A stretch of DNA of 64,000 bases, taken from contig JAFUJA010000026.1 in NCBI GenBank assembly GCA_017473905.1, positions 61,528 to 125,527 on the forward strand, given 5' to 3'. Numbering within the stretch: position 1 is the stretch's first letter; every line of letters starts with the position of its first letter. Origin of the DNA: Lachnospiraceae bacterium. GTDB lineage: Bacteria > Bacillota > Clostridia > Lachnospirales > Lachnospiraceae. Under the pieces are notes generated by a model. The model had not been told where the DNA came from and searched no databases. It saw only the letters and a program-made list of their open reading frames with translations. This document shows, one piece after another, positions 25,116 through 34,765 of the stretch. Made by a program: the position numbers and the translations under genes.

Positions 25116-25144
25116 TTGACGAAAATGTCTGCTACGTTTATAAT
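25116..25144 (+). promoter_or_regulatory. Promoter of the sodium symporter gene
   Basis: TTGACG (25116-25121), a 17-nt spacer and TATAAT (25139-25144). The leader forms a bulged hairpin (ATTTTG 25153-25158 with CAAAAT 25175-25180, and CCTT with AAGG) followed by TTTTAC, a possible weak attenuator. Confidence 0.65.
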
Positions 25145-25229
25145 TAAAAGGTATTTTGCACCTTGAAATGAAGGCAAAATTTTACAGACAACAGTATTAG
25201 AATTTGCATGAAAATACGGAGGATAAAAG

Positions 25230-26801
25230 ATGAACGCAGATACAATACAGATTCTTATAGCAATGGTTGTTTATATGGCTGTTGTTATAGCAATTGGTCT
25301 CATTTATGCCAAAAAAGCGAATGAAAATTCAGAGAATTATTTCCTCGGAGGTCGTTCTTTGGGACCTTGGGTGACTGCTATGAGTGCGGAAGCATCTGAT
25401 ATGAGCGGATGGCTTTTGATGGGTCTTCCCGGCGTGGCATATTGGTGTGGTCTTGCGGATGCAGCATGGACGGCAATTGGTTTGGCTGTAGGTACATATT
25501 TGAACTGGCTGTTTGTGTCAAAGAGACTTCGTCGCTACAGTGTAAGAGCAAATAATTCCATTACGTTACCGGATTTCTTTTCTAACAGATTCCGGGAAAA
25601 TAAAAAGGTAATTATGACGATATCTGCTGTATTTATCCTGATTTTCTTTACGGTTTACGCAGCAAGTTGTTTTGTTACTTGCGGTAAATTGTTCTCGGCA
25701 TTATTTGGCGCACCTTATGTGGTTATGATGCTTCTTGGCGCGTTTTTCGTTTTGCTTTATACCATTTTAGGTGGTTTCCTCGCAGAAAGTGCTTCCGATT
25801 TCATGCAGGGTATTGTAATGATTGTAGCACTTGCGGTTATCGTGATCGTCAGTACAATCAATGCGGGCGGAATTGATGCAGTTATTGCAAATGCACGGGA
25901 AATTCCCGGTTTCCTTGAATTCTTCGGAATGGCAACTCCGGAGTTGAATGCGGATAAGGTGCAGCTTGTGGAAGCAGGTAAGCCGGTATTTGGAGCTGCT
26001 TCCGAATATGGTTTGCTTCAGATTTGCTCCATGTTGGCATGGGGTCTTGGTTACTTCGGTGTACCTCAGGTGCTGCTTCGTTTTATGGCTATTCGTAAAG
26101 AGGAAGACCTTAAGAGTTCCAGAAGAATAGCGATGATTTGGGTTATTATTTCATTATCTGTAGCGGTATTTATTGGTATTATCGGAAGATATTTGGAGCC
26201 GATTACCCATCTTACCAAGTCAGATGCAGAGAATATTTTTATTACGTTGGCAACAAGTTCTCTTCCTCCTATTTTGGCAGGTTTTGTAATGGCAGGTATT
26301 CTCGCGGCGACAATCAGCTCTTCGGATTCCTACTTGCTGATTGCTGCATCTGCAGTTGCGAAGAACATCTTCCAGGGTGTTTTCAAAAAGAATGCTACAG
26401 ATAAGCAGGTTATGAATGTATCAAGAATCACACTGCTTGCAATCGCAGTTGTCGCAGCTATTATTGCCCTTGATGAAAAGAGTATTATTTTTCAGGTTGT
26501 TTCCTTCGCATGGGCAGGATTTGGCGCAACCTTCGGCCCGATTATGTTGTTGTCCCTGTTCTGGAAGAGAACAAACAAAGCCGGAGCAATTGCAGGTATG
26601 GTAAGTGGTGCAGCAATGGTATTTATATGGAAACTTGGTATCAGTAAGCTTGGCGGTGTGTTCGGTATTTATGAATTGCTGCCTGCGTTTATTGTATCAA
26701 CTATCGTTATTATAGTGGTTTCTCTTTTGACACCGCCTCCTTCGGAAGAAGTATTAGAAGACTTTGAAGCTGTAAGAATGAATCAAATTGAACAACAGTA
26801 A
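25230..26801 (+). CDS. putP: Sodium/proline-type symporter (SSS family)
   Basis: A 523-residue integral membrane transporter of the sodium:solute symporter family with about 13 helices. PutP-like landmarks: ENYFLGGRSLGPWVTAMSAE, ASDMSGWLLMGLPG (sodium and substrate site), LPDFFSNRF, YTILGGFLAESASDFMQG, and ILAATISSSDSYLLIAASA. Length and layout fit PutP, so sodium-coupled proline uptake is the best reading, though related family members take other solutes. Own promoter upstream and terminator downstream: monocistronic. Confidence 0.88.
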   Translation: MNADTIQILIAMVVYMAVVIAIGLIYAKKANENSENYFLGGRSLGPWVTAMSAEASDMSGWLLMGLPGVAYWCGLADAAWTAIGLAVGTYLNWLFVSKRLRRYSVRANNSITLPDFFSNRFRENKKVIMTISAVFILIFFTVYAASCFVTCGKLFSALFGAPYVVMMLLGAFFVLLYTILGGFLAESASDFMQGIVMIVALAVIVIVSTINAGGIDAVIANAREIPGFLEFFGMATPELNADKVQLVEAGKPVFGAASEYGLLQICSMLAWGLGYFGVPQVLLRFMAIRKEEDLKSSRRIAMIWVIISLSVAVFIGIIGRYLEPITHLTKSDAENIFITLATSSLPPILAGFVMAGILAATISSSDSYLLIAASAVAKNIFQGVFKKNATDKQVMNVSRITLLAIAVVAAIIALDEKSIIFQVVSFAWAGFGATFGPIMLLSLFWKRTNKAGAIAGMVSGAAMVFIWKLGISKLGGVFGIYELLPAFIVSTIVIIVVSLLTPPPSEEVLEDFEAVRMNQIEQQ

Positions 26802-26821
26802 GACCGGAAGGGTCTGAAGAT

Positions 26822-26862
26822 AAAAAGTACTGTTTGGCATTTTGCTAAGCGGTACTTTTTTC
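26822..26862 (+). terminator. Terminator after the symporter
   Basis: AAAAAGTAC (26822-26830) with GTACTTTTT (26852-26860), extended inward by further pairs around ATTTT. Confidence 0.8.
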
Positions 26863-26970
26863 TTGGTTTAGAAATTATAAAAATCACTTTCAATCAGATG
26901 GTGCTCATTGAAAATGTATTCAATTTTTATATAAAAGCAAATGCAACAAAAAAGTTGAAAACATAAACAG

Positions 26971-27187
26971 TGCAGATTGCGGGTGTATCCCGGTTTTATC
27001 GATGCTCACAGCCATCCGTATTGCGGATGAATTTGGTCTGGGACTCACATTGGATCATCGTACGGGAAGCCTGAAAGAGGGAAAGGATGCAGATATTGTT
27101 ATCTATGACGGGAATCCTTTGGAAATAGCTTCTAAGGTAAAATACACATTTTTTAACGGAGAAATTGCATGGGAATTAAAATACTGA
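26971..27187 (+). pseudogene. Amidohydrolase remnant with internal deletion
   Basis: One frame at 26971-27030 reads LRVYPGFIDAHSHP, the metal-binding N-terminal motif of amidohydrolases (imidazolonepropionase-like). A second frame, open from about 27002 to the stop at 27187, reads AIRIADEFGLGLTLDHRTGS and LKEGKDADIVIYDGNPLE, the C-terminal end of the same family. The roughly 300 residues between are gone and the frames do not join. The surrounding 26863-27326 otherwise contains only AT-rich sequence and one hairpin without a T-run (CCATTTTAC 27202-27210 with GTAAAATGG 27218-27226). Confidence 0.75.
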
Positions 27188-27326
27188 ATTCCAAGTAGAT
27201 TCCATTTTACAAGATAAGTAAAATGGACATTTATAAAAGACTTGTTTTTATTACAATTATTAACTAAAATAGAAGGAGAATCAAAAGATAAAAAACGTAT
27301 GTTTAACACATACACAGGAGGAAGCC

Positions 27327-29012
27327 ATGAGTGGAATGTTATGCAGTGAAGAATATCTTCTTTTTTCCAATATTATCGGGGAAATTTCATTAGAGCTAAA
27401 AGATTTTAACCCAAGAGCCAGAGAAGCACTGAAACATTTGGAAGAAGTTGCCCACCTGGGAAAGATGGAACTTTTTATGAATGGCAGAACTTCTGTTTTT
27501 GAACCGGCGGGAATTGATACTTCAGCGGTACTTTTTGAATCGGAAAAAGGATTTGGAAATGACGCATACAATACCCGTTATGAGACTCCGGGAAACAGTA
27601 CGATAGATTTCTGGTTATATCCTTATCCGGGTTACGTATGGAATGATGAGGAGAAACGAGAACTGGAATTCCTTACCAGACAGCTGTTTTTAATCAGCGG
27701 AAGAGGACGACTTCTGTTTCTTTTAAACAGAGCCTCTGTTATGGATACGGCTACGGGAATCAGCAATGCTGCAGGATTGATTCGGTTCGGAGCTTTTATG
27801 GCCAAAGAAGGCAGACTTCATGAATATAACGGTTTGTTTATCAATATCCGTAACTTTAATTATTTTAACCAGCGTGTAGGCTCCTACCATGCTGACAGTT
27901 TTCTGTATAAATATGCCCAGAAACTGCGTCTTTTTGTTCTGGAAGATGAAGGTCTGGGGCGTCTGGGAGGAGATAATTTCTTTGTTTTTATCAAGAAGAC
28001 CAGAATGGGTGTTTTTCAGGAATATCTTGATGATATCCAGGTAGACATGGAGAAGCAGAACGGCGAAACGGAGTGTTTTGAAATCAAAGTCCGTGCCGGA
28101 GTGTATGATATCAATGAAGGTGATGAGCCGGGTACGGCAATCGAACGAGCTTCACTGGCTCTTGCCAATGCCAAGCGTCAGACTGAGAAAAGTTTCGTCT
28201 GGTATTCTCCTGAAATGCTGGAGCGTGACATACGGTTTAAACATATTGTCATGGCATTTCCCAATGCTCTTGCCAAAAAGGAATTTGTAGCATATTACCA
28301 GCCTAAGGTTGCCTTGAATGGGAACATACTATGCGGATGTGAAGCCCTGACACGTTGGGTGAAAGACGGCGAGCTTGTTCCGCCGGCAGATTTTATTCCG
28401 GCCTTAGAACAGGAAGGCAGTGTATGTGAGCTGGATTACTATATTCTGGATAAAGTGTGTGAAGATATCCGGAACTGGTTGGATGCAGGAATTGAACCGG
28501 TGCCCGTATCCGTTAATTTCTCCAAGCATCACTTCCGAGACAGGAACTTTATTTCCCGTGTTATCGGAACCATCCGGAAGTATCATCTTGACCCGAAATA
28601 TATTGAGGTAGAGTTAACGGAGAATACAAGCTTCGGTGAATTACAGCAGTTGGAAGCTTTTATGAAAGAGATGAAAGCCAATCAGATTCCCGTATCCATT
28701 GATGATTTCGGGACAGGTTATTCTTCCTTGAATCTATTACGCTCCCTTGATGCGGATATCATCAAAATTGATAAGTCCTTTATTGACATGCTGGAAGAGA
28801 ATGATACCGGAAATGAAATTTTGATTAAAAACATTATTAACATGATTAACGAGTTGGGCAAATCCGTTGTCGCAGAAGGCGTGGAAACTGCAAAACAGGC
28901 AAATTTCCTGCGGGATGCGGGTTGTGCCGTGGTACAGGGATTTTTATTTGATAAGCCTATGGATTTGGATGCCTTTACCCGGAGACTTACGGGAAGCCGT
29001 AAATACGAATAA
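27327..29012 (+). CDS. Degenerate GGDEF plus EAL c-di-GMP phosphodiesterase
   Basis: A 561-residue cytoplasmic protein: an N-terminal region of about 120 residues without known motifs, a GGDEF domain in which the signature is GRLGGDNFFVF (GGDNF, probably not a cyclase), and a full EAL domain with CEALTRW, VELTENT, IDDFGTGYSSL, IKIDKSF, VVAEGVET and QGFLFDKP. The metal-binding acids of EAL are present, so it should hydrolyse c-di-GMP to pGpG, with the GGDNF domain as a regulatory module. It lies upstream of the flagellar region, and lowering c-di-GMP usually favours motility. AGGAGG precedes the ATG. Confidence 0.92.
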   Translation: MSGMLCSEEYLLFSNIIGEISLELKDFNPRAREALKHLEEVAHLGKMELFMNGRTSVFEPAGIDTSAVLFESEKGFGNDAYNTRYETPGNSTIDFWLYPYPGYVWNDEEKRELEFLTRQLFLISGRGRLLFLLNRASVMDTATGISNAAGLIRFGAFMAKEGRLHEYNGLFINIRNFNYFNQRVGSYHADSFLYKYAQKLRLFVLEDEGLGRLGGDNFFVFIKKTRMGVFQEYLDDIQVDMEKQNGETECFEIKVRAGVYDINEGDEPGTAIERASLALANAKRQTEKSFVWYSPEMLERDIRFKHIVMAFPNALAKKEFVAYYQPKVALNGNILCGCEALTRWVKDGELVPPADFIPALEQEGSVCELDYYILDKVCEDIRNWLDAGIEPVPVSVNFSKHHFRDRNFISRVIGTIRKYHLDPKYIEVELTENTSFGELQQLEAFMKEMKANQIPVSIDDFGTGYSSLNLLRSLDADIIKIDKSFIDMLEENDTGNEILIKNIINMINELGKSVVAEGVETAKQANFLRDAGCAVVQGFLFDKPMDLDAFTRRLTGSRKYE

Positions 29013-29019
29013 AATGATG

Positions 29020-29053
29020 AAAAAGGCGACACCTTTTCGGGTGCCGCCTTTTT
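29020..29053. terminator. Bidirectional terminator between the convergent EAL and DUF11 genes
   Basis: AAAAAGGCG and CGCCTTTTT with inner ACACC/GGGTG pairing. A-tract and T-tract on the two sides suit both converging genes. Confidence 0.8.
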
Positions 29054-29101
29054 AGATGCATGAATCATTCCGGTGCCGGTTCTTTGTTTTTTTATAATAT
29101 A

Positions 29102-29956
29102 TCAGATGGTTCCCGTAACCGTAAGGGTTGCGCTGCCGGGAACGGTATTCCAGATGCCGGTTGTGGGATCCTGGGTAAAGGTTGCGCCGGGAACGGTGAT
29201 CCGGCCGGCAACGGTCTGGAATAATCCTGTTGTTTCGTTGTAGGTGTAGTTGTCGGGAGAGGTCCATGCGGTGCCGTTATATACAACGCTTGTGATGTCA
29301 AGAATAGGATTGAACAGGTCTGTAATAACCAGATTATCTGTTGCAGTGGCAGCCTCACTTCCCGTATTCAGGATTGTGAAGGTATAGGTGATTTCTCCGT
29401 TGTTTACAATTACCTCGGGAGATAAGGATTTGGTAATGGAGAGATTTACGCCCTGTATTGCCTGAATGGTTTCCGTAAAAGGAATCGGCGTAATCAGGTC
29501 ATCTCCGGTAACGGAACCGGTGTTGGTGATGCTTCCGTTGGGACCAATGGGGGCATAGGAATTTACAGCTGCTTCATATACAAGAACGGTATTTCCGTTT
29601 GCGGGAATACTGATGCCGGTTATGATAAGAGGAGAGGTGCTGCTGATTGTAGGTGAAGCCTGAAGTACACCGTTTACATAGTATTTTAATGAATTCTGTA
29701 TATAGGTTAAAGGATAGAGTGTGTTGCCGTTAAACGTGTAGGCGCCTAAGTTATCCGTAACGGTAAGCCCGTTTAAAGAAGTGCTTCCGGAATTAACCAG
29801 ACTGATAACGTAAGTGACATCGTCTCCGTTTTCATAAGTGTCGGTAACCGCTGTTTTCACAGCAGTTACGGCTTCTCTGATTTCGCCTGTTACAATATTG
29901 GAGTTGGTGCTGGAGTCATTGTAGGAAAGTGTTGCTCTATTATAAAAAACAGCCAT
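29102..29956 (-). CDS. DUF11-repeat structural protein
   Basis: A 284-residue protein made of beta-sandwich DUF11-type repeats: conserved VTYVISLVNSGSTSLNGLTV and the later ITYTFTILNTGSEAATATDN. The start MAVFYNRATLSYND is chosen because GAGGA lies 7 nt before it; an in-frame ATG 30 nt upstream has no such site. No signal peptide, LPXTG or membrane segment is visible, unusual for DUF11 surface proteins. Similar leaderless DUF11 proteins occur in spore formers, so spore or exosporium location is possible, but that is inference. A 12-bp palindrome GGTGAATTCACC (29976-29987) lies just upstream. Confidence 0.75.
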   Translation of the reverse strand: MAVFYNRATLSYNDSSTNSNIVTGEIREAVTAVKTAVTDTYENGDDVTYVISLVNSGSTSLNGLTVTDNLGAYTFNGNTLYPLTYIQNSLKYYVNGVLQASPTISSTSPLIITGISIPANGNTVLVYEAAVNSYAPIGPNGSITNTGSVTGDDLITPIPFTETIQAIQGVNLSITKSLSPEVIVNNGEITYTFTILNTGSEAATATDNLVITDLFNPILDITSVVYNGTAWTSPDNYTYNETTGLFQTVAGRITVPGATFTQDPTTGIWNTVPGSATLTVTGTI

Positions 29957-30133
29957 TTTTAGTCCTCGCTTTTTGGGTGAATTCACCTGTATTTACTATA
30001 CTATATTCATGGATTTAAAAGATGTGCAGGGGCTATAAAAACAGAATTTGACATTTCCGGCATTTTAGATGAAAATAATAAGTGATTTTAATTTGGAGAT
30101 ACTGATTAAAAACAGGAAACGGACTGAAATAAA

Positions 30134-32008
30134 ATGACTGATGATACAGCAGTAAAACAGAATAAAAAAAGTCTTCCCGCAGGCTTTGTGTACATTGCAT
30201 GCCTTTTGGCGGGATATCTGACTTCATACGGATTTACGGCAACCTATGCCGCCGCACCTTTGCGGGAGCATTACGGGGATACTGTGGATTTTCTGATTGC
30301 GTATGTTTATGCGTTTCTCGGACAGTACAGTTTTTCTTTCTTTTTGCTCTGGACGGTGTTGACCGGTTTTTATATTTTTATGTATAAAAAAGAACTGAAA
30401 AAGGGCGTCTCCGTCAGAATCCTTGCAGCCGCATTTGCATGTATTCTGGTTGCAGGTAAAAGCTATTATGAAACCGGAACCGGAATGTATTTGACGGGAA
30501 GTCTTCTTCATACGGTAATTTCGGTTCTTTCGTGCATTGGCTTTTATATATTTTTTGATGCCGCAATTCCCTTTTTGTTTCGGCTTACGGAAAAAGGTTC
30601 TTATACCGGCGAAAAGAAGCATTTTTTTAGTGAGAAGCCATTTTTAAAGGCGTTTCTCATTCTGGCAGCAGTTTATGTGCCTTTTTTGATTTTAAGCTAT
30701 CCCGGTGGGATTTGCTGGGACGTAATCGGACAGCTTGAGCAGGTAATGGGAATTACGGATTACAGTGCCCATCATCCGCTTGCCCATACTCTGATTGTGG
30801 GAGGGCTTACTACTCTGGGTCAGAAGTTATTCGGAAACTATGAAATCGGTTTTTATGTATATGTGGTACTTCAGTGTGTGGCATTTCTTGCCACGCTTGC
30901 CGCAACCATTGCATTTCTTGCATCCAGAAAAGCCCGTCCGGCGTTGCTTTGGGTGATTCTTGTGTTGTACTGTATAACACCCATGTACACCAATCTTGCC
31001 ACAACCGCGTTAAAGGATGTTCCTTTTACCTGTTTTGTTGTGCTTTATATTATGGGGCTGGCATCCATACTTGAGAAACCGGAGCTTCTTCACAACAAGA
31101 GCTTTTATATTGTATTTGTTCTTGTGCAGACGGGAACAATCCTTATGCGTAACAACGGCATGCCGCTGGTGGTTCTTTGCGGTATCGGTGCGTTTATTTG
31201 GTTATTTAAAAAATACAAGGGAAAGGATAAAATTCTTTCCGCAGGACTACTGGGCGTCTGCAGTGTTGTTGCAGGCAGACTGGTGATTTTTCTGTTGATG
31301 CTGATGTTATCCGCCACTCCCGGTGGCAAGGGAGAAATGTTCTCCGTACCCTTCCAGCAGACGGCCCGTTATCTGATTGATTACGGAACGGAATTAAGCG
31401 AGGAAGAACGGGAAGGTATCGAAGGTGTATTCCCCGGTGTTGAAATTGTGGCGGACAGCTACAATCCCCGTATTTCCGATCCGGTAAAAGCACTATATGA
31501 TAAGGAAGCGGGCGTGAAAGAGATTCTGGGATATTTCAAGGCATGGGGCATTGGTTTTGTAAAACATCCGCTTCACTATGCGGAAACCTTTTATATCCAT
31601 ATTTACGGCTGGATTACTCCTTCCGTGGAGAATTCCCTGCGTTATGAGACAGATTATGAATTTATAGACCAGGGGCTTTTATTTGAAGGTGCTGATAAGG
31701 TAATGATATTCTTATACCGGTTTGCCGGAAAATTTACACCTTTGGCAGTATTGGAAAACATTGGTGTGTGGACATGGCTTCTGGCACTGATTACCTTTTA
31801 TCTTGCAGGTAAAAAACAGGGAAGTAATCTTGTGGCAACCCTTCCTTTCTGGGTAAGCCTTTTAATCTGCATGGCATCTCCCTGCTTTTTTATGCATCCC
31901 AGATATGCATTCCCCATAGTGGTGGGATTACCTGTTTTTATCGGTTTTATCCTGACGGGAATGAAAGAGGGGAATATATTATCTTCCGGAAACGGAAAAG
32001 GAGAATAA
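30134..32008 (+). CDS. DUF6020-type polytopic membrane protein
   Basis: A 624-residue protein with about 12 predicted transmembrane helices and a large extracytoplasmic loop in the second half. Conserved family-like segments are FLILSYPGGICWDVIGQLEQ, SAHHPLAHTLIVGG and TALKDVPFTCFVVLYIMG. The overall layout recalls GT-C glycosyltransferases, which also place their active site between the first helices and a large loop, but I do not see a proven catalytic motif. It is followed 2 nt later by a membrane acyltransferase, so the pair may modify a surface glycan. Confidence 0.7.
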   Translation: MTDDTAVKQNKKSLPAGFVYIACLLAGYLTSYGFTATYAAAPLREHYGDTVDFLIAYVYAFLGQYSFSFFLLWTVLTGFYIFMYKKELKKGVSVRILAAAFACILVAGKSYYETGTGMYLTGSLLHTVISVLSCIGFYIFFDAAIPFLFRLTEKGSYTGEKKHFFSEKPFLKAFLILAAVYVPFLILSYPGGICWDVIGQLEQVMGITDYSAHHPLAHTLIVGGLTTLGQKLFGNYEIGFYVYVVLQCVAFLATLAATIAFLASRKARPALLWVILVLYCITPMYTNLATTALKDVPFTCFVVLYIMGLASILEKPELLHNKSFYIVFVLVQTGTILMRNNGMPLVVLCGIGAFIWLFKKYKGKDKILSAGLLGVCSVVAGRLVIFLLMLMLSATPGGKGEMFSVPFQQTARYLIDYGTELSEEEREGIEGVFPGVEIVADSYNPRISDPVKALYDKEAGVKEILGYFKAWGIGFVKHPLHYAETFYIHIYGWITPSVENSLRYETDYEFIDQGLLFEGADKVMIFLYRFAGKFTPLAVLENIGVWTWLLALITFYLAGKKQGSNLVATLPFWVSLLICMASPCFFMHPRYAFPIVVGLPVFIGFILTGMKEGNILSSGNGKGE

Positions 32009-32010
32009 AC

Positions 32011-33120
32011 ATGAAAACGGCTTCTACCGTAAAAGAAAATAATAAAAGTTCCGTGATGCAAAGCTTCACAAAAGAACATACCAATATCGTAAAAGGTGTG
32101 GCGATTATTCTCATGCTGATTTACCATCTGTTTGAAAGTGCGGAGCTTCTGGAAAGAAACGGAGTGAACTATGCTCCGTTTTCAGAGGAAGTGTTCGGCT
32201 ATTTTACGGGTTTTGGGAATATCTGCGTGTCTGTATTTGTATTCCTTACCGCATACGGCATCTCTTACGGTTTGATGGGCGGAGAGTCCTTCGATTGGAA
32301 GGGAGCCTACGGAAAGGCTGCAAAACGTTTCGCCAAGCTGATGGGGAATTTCCTGTGTTTGTACATAAGTGTCAATCTCCTTTGGGGCTGGATGCTTGAC
32401 TATGCATCCCTTTACGGGAGCGGAAAACAGGGCGCTATTGCCATGGTTACGGATGCGTTGGGCTTGTCCATGTTTTTTGATACTCCCACCCTGAATGAGA
32501 CCTGGTGGTACATGGAACTGGCTTATATGTTGATTTTTCTGGTTCCTTTGCTTGCTTTCTGTACCCGTAAAATCGGCTGGTACATTTTGCCTGCTGCTTT
32601 TATTTTGCAGTATGTATTTCCCATGCACAGCGATATGATGCGTTATTTTCCCGTGGTAATGGTAGGAATCTGCGCGGCGTGGGGAAAATGGCCGGAGCGT
32701 TTTATGAATTCCCGTTTCCCTCTGTGGGCAAAATACCTGATTGCTGTGCCTGCCTTTGTTCTTTGCATTGCAATTCGTCAGAATGAGCTGGTATACAACA
32801 GCTATGTGCCGCTGGCAGACAGTGTTATTGTTTTGTTCCTTGTACTATTTACGGCGGATTTGCTGGGCAGGATTCCGGTGGTGTCCAAGGTGTTTGCCTT
32901 TATCGGAAAACATTCCATGAATATTTATCTGGTGCACAGCTTCTTCTACCTGATTCTTTTTATGGATTATATTTACTGTGTTCCTTACTGGGCGGTAACG
33001 GTGGTAATTCTGTTAGTGATAAGTCTTTTATATTCTGTTTTGCTGGAACTAATCAAAAAAGGCGGAAAGAAGCTTTTTAGTCTTCTTCCCGGTGTGAATA
33101 AAAAAACGAATAAAGCTTAA
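32011..33120 (+). CDS. Acyltransferase-3 family membrane protein
   Basis: A 369-residue protein with about 10 transmembrane helices. The N-terminal motif is KGVAIILMLIYHLFE (family His near the first helix), with ETWWYMELAYMLIFLVPLL and a C-terminal HSMNIYLVHSFFY. The family (OafA/YrhL type) O-acetylates or O-acylates extracellular sugars. Co-transcribed with the DUF6020 protein just upstream. Followed by a clear terminator. Confidence 0.88.
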   Translation: MKTASTVKENNKSSVMQSFTKEHTNIVKGVAIILMLIYHLFESAELLERNGVNYAPFSEEVFGYFTGFGNICVSVFVFLTAYGISYGLMGGESFDWKGAYGKAAKRFAKLMGNFLCLYISVNLLWGWMLDYASLYGSGKQGAIAMVTDALGLSMFFDTPTLNETWWYMELAYMLIFLVPLLAFCTRKIGWYILPAAFILQYVFPMHSDMMRYFPVVMVGICAAWGKWPERFMNSRFPLWAKYLIAVPAFVLCIAIRQNELVYNSYVPLADSVIVLFLVLFTADLLGRIPVVSKVFAFIGKHSMNIYLVHSFFYLILFMDYIYCVPYWAVTVVILLVISLLYSVLLELIKKGGKKLFSLLPGVNKKTNKA

Positions 33121-33123
33121 AAT

Positions 33124-33160
33124 AAAAAGGAAGTCATAGAGAATCATGACTTCCTTTTTT
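33124..33160 (+). terminator. Terminator after the acyltransferase
   Basis: AAAAAGGAAGTCAT and ATGACTTCCTTTTTT form a perfect 11-bp stem with flanking A and T tracts. Confidence 0.85.
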
Positions 33161-33222
33161 CGTGTATGAAGGGATGGAGGGAAGCCTTTTATGCGCAGAA
33201 TGAAATAAAAATGAGGTGTGGA

Positions 33223-34665
33223 ATGCTTTCATGCGTGCTGGAAGAAAACATAAAAAAAGCAAGACAGATATTTGCAATCGGGGAAAGCTTTGATTACATT
33301 GAACGGAATCTTTTTCTGGGAAGCACCAAAGCTTATCTTCTTACCATCAATGGCTTTGCTCAGACGGTGGTATTGCAGCGGATTATTTCGGATTTGCAGA
33401 ATTGTTCCTTTGTAAAAGATGATTCCATTAAAAATTGCAGGAAATATGTGAATTCCTGCATTGGTTACGCCCAGGTGGAATTTGTTTCCGACTGGAACCG
33501 GATTGAGAGGATGCTCTTAAGCGGTACCTGCCTCCTGCTTTTTGACGGATGCAGTGAAGGCATTATTATGGATACCAGGGCATATCCTGTCCGGGGGACG
33601 GAAGAGCCGGATACGGAGAAGGTAACAAGAGGTGCCAAGGACGGATTTGTTGAAAACTTCCTGGTCAATACAACTTTAATCCGAAGACGAATCCGCAATC
33701 CCCGGCTGACCTTTTCTTTGCAAACTGTAGGTACGGACAGTAAGTCGGACGTGGTGATTGCCTATATCGGCGGGAAAGTAAAGCCGGAGCTGGTAAACAG
33801 GCTGAAAGAGAAGATTTCTTCCTTGCAGGTGACAAGTCTGACATTGGGAATTAAAACCCTGGAAGAACTTCTTGCACCCCGTTCATTTTTACATCCCCTG
33901 CCCGGAGCCCATTTTACGGAGAGGCCGGATGTGGCATGCAGTTTTTTGGAAGAAGGTTATATTGTTTTGCTTGCGGACAATTCCCCGATGGCAATGATTC
34001 TTCCCTGCTCTGTTTTCCAGTTTATGCAAAGTCCTGAGGATTATTATAAAAGCCCGCCGGTGGGAAATTATATCCGGCTGATTCGTTTCGGATGTGCGGT
34101 TTTGTGTCTGCTTCTTTTGCCGTGTCTGCTTCTTTTTGGGGTTCATTTCAGGCTCCCGGAAGCCTTTGATGTGCTTGTTACGGCAGAAGTACCTCCGTTA
34201 AAGCTTTTTATACTGGTGCTTGCAATGGAGGTGGGACTGGAATTGTTCCGCTATGCCACATCCCATACCTCGGACCGGTTTGCGGGAGCCTTGTCCATTG
34301 TAGGTGGCCTTATTATCGGAGAGGTGGCAATTGATTTAAACTGGGCGACTCCGGAGATTCTTTTTTATGGTGCTGCTACCATGCTTGTAACACTGGCCCT
34401 TCCCAGTCTGGAGTTTGCGGAAGGTCTTCGTATATACAGGATTTTTCTTTGTATTCTGACCTGGCTTTTTGGAGGTGCGGGTCTGGCGGCGGGCCTGGCA
34501 CTGGTCATGATTTCTGCGGCAACGACTCCGACCGTACTGGGAACTTCCTATCTCTGGCCGTTGTTCCCGTTCCACGGAAAAGCCCTGGCGAGTCTTTTAT
34601 GGAGAAGGCATACGAGGAATGCGCAGCCCATACGTAACAACGGTAAACCTAAAATAAAAAAATAA
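33223..34665 (+). CDS. SpoVAF/GerA-family spore germination protein
   Basis: A 480-residue protein of the GerA (GerABKA) family, closest in look to SpoVAF. Landmarks are the soluble N-terminal half with LFLGSTKAYLLTINGF, the conserved RVIR-like segment EPDTEKVTRGAKDGFVENF, NTTLIRRRIRNPRL, then five or so transmembrane helices including IVGGLIIGEVAIDLNWATPE. ATG at 33223 with GAGGTG 4 nt upstream is preferred over an ATG at 33166. Such proteins sit in the inner spore membrane and affect germination or Ca-DPA handling. No spoVAA-AE genes or GerB/GerC partners are adjacent, so it stands alone here. Confidence 0.85.
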   Translation: MLSCVLEENIKKARQIFAIGESFDYIERNLFLGSTKAYLLTINGFAQTVVLQRIISDLQNCSFVKDDSIKNCRKYVNSCIGYAQVEFVSDWNRIERMLLSGTCLLLFDGCSEGIIMDTRAYPVRGTEEPDTEKVTRGAKDGFVENFLVNTTLIRRRIRNPRLTFSLQTVGTDSKSDVVIAYIGGKVKPELVNRLKEKISSLQVTSLTLGIKTLEELLAPRSFLHPLPGAHFTERPDVACSFLEEGYIVLLADNSPMAMILPCSVFQFMQSPEDYYKSPPVGNYIRLIRFGCAVLCLLLLPCLLLFGVHFRLPEAFDVLVTAEVPPLKLFILVLAMEVGLELFRYATSHTSDRFAGALSIVGGLIIGEVAIDLNWATPEILFYGAATMLVTLALPSLEFAEGLRIYRIFLCILTWLFGGAGLAAGLALVMISAATTPTVLGTSYLWPLFPFHGKALASLLWRRHTRNAQPIRNNGKPKIKK

Positions 34666-34765
34666 TTTTTTTATAAAAATTTGGAATATTTTCATCTCCG
34701 GTTGAATAAATATAGTAAAAGAGGGGATGCTACCCTCAGAATATTTTAATTTTTGGAGGTTTTAT

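Noticed and set aside
27327-29012. Diguanylate cyclase activity of the GGDEF-EAL protein.
   Set aside because: The signature is GGDNF, with the catalytic Glu replaced by Asn, so only the EAL part is called active.
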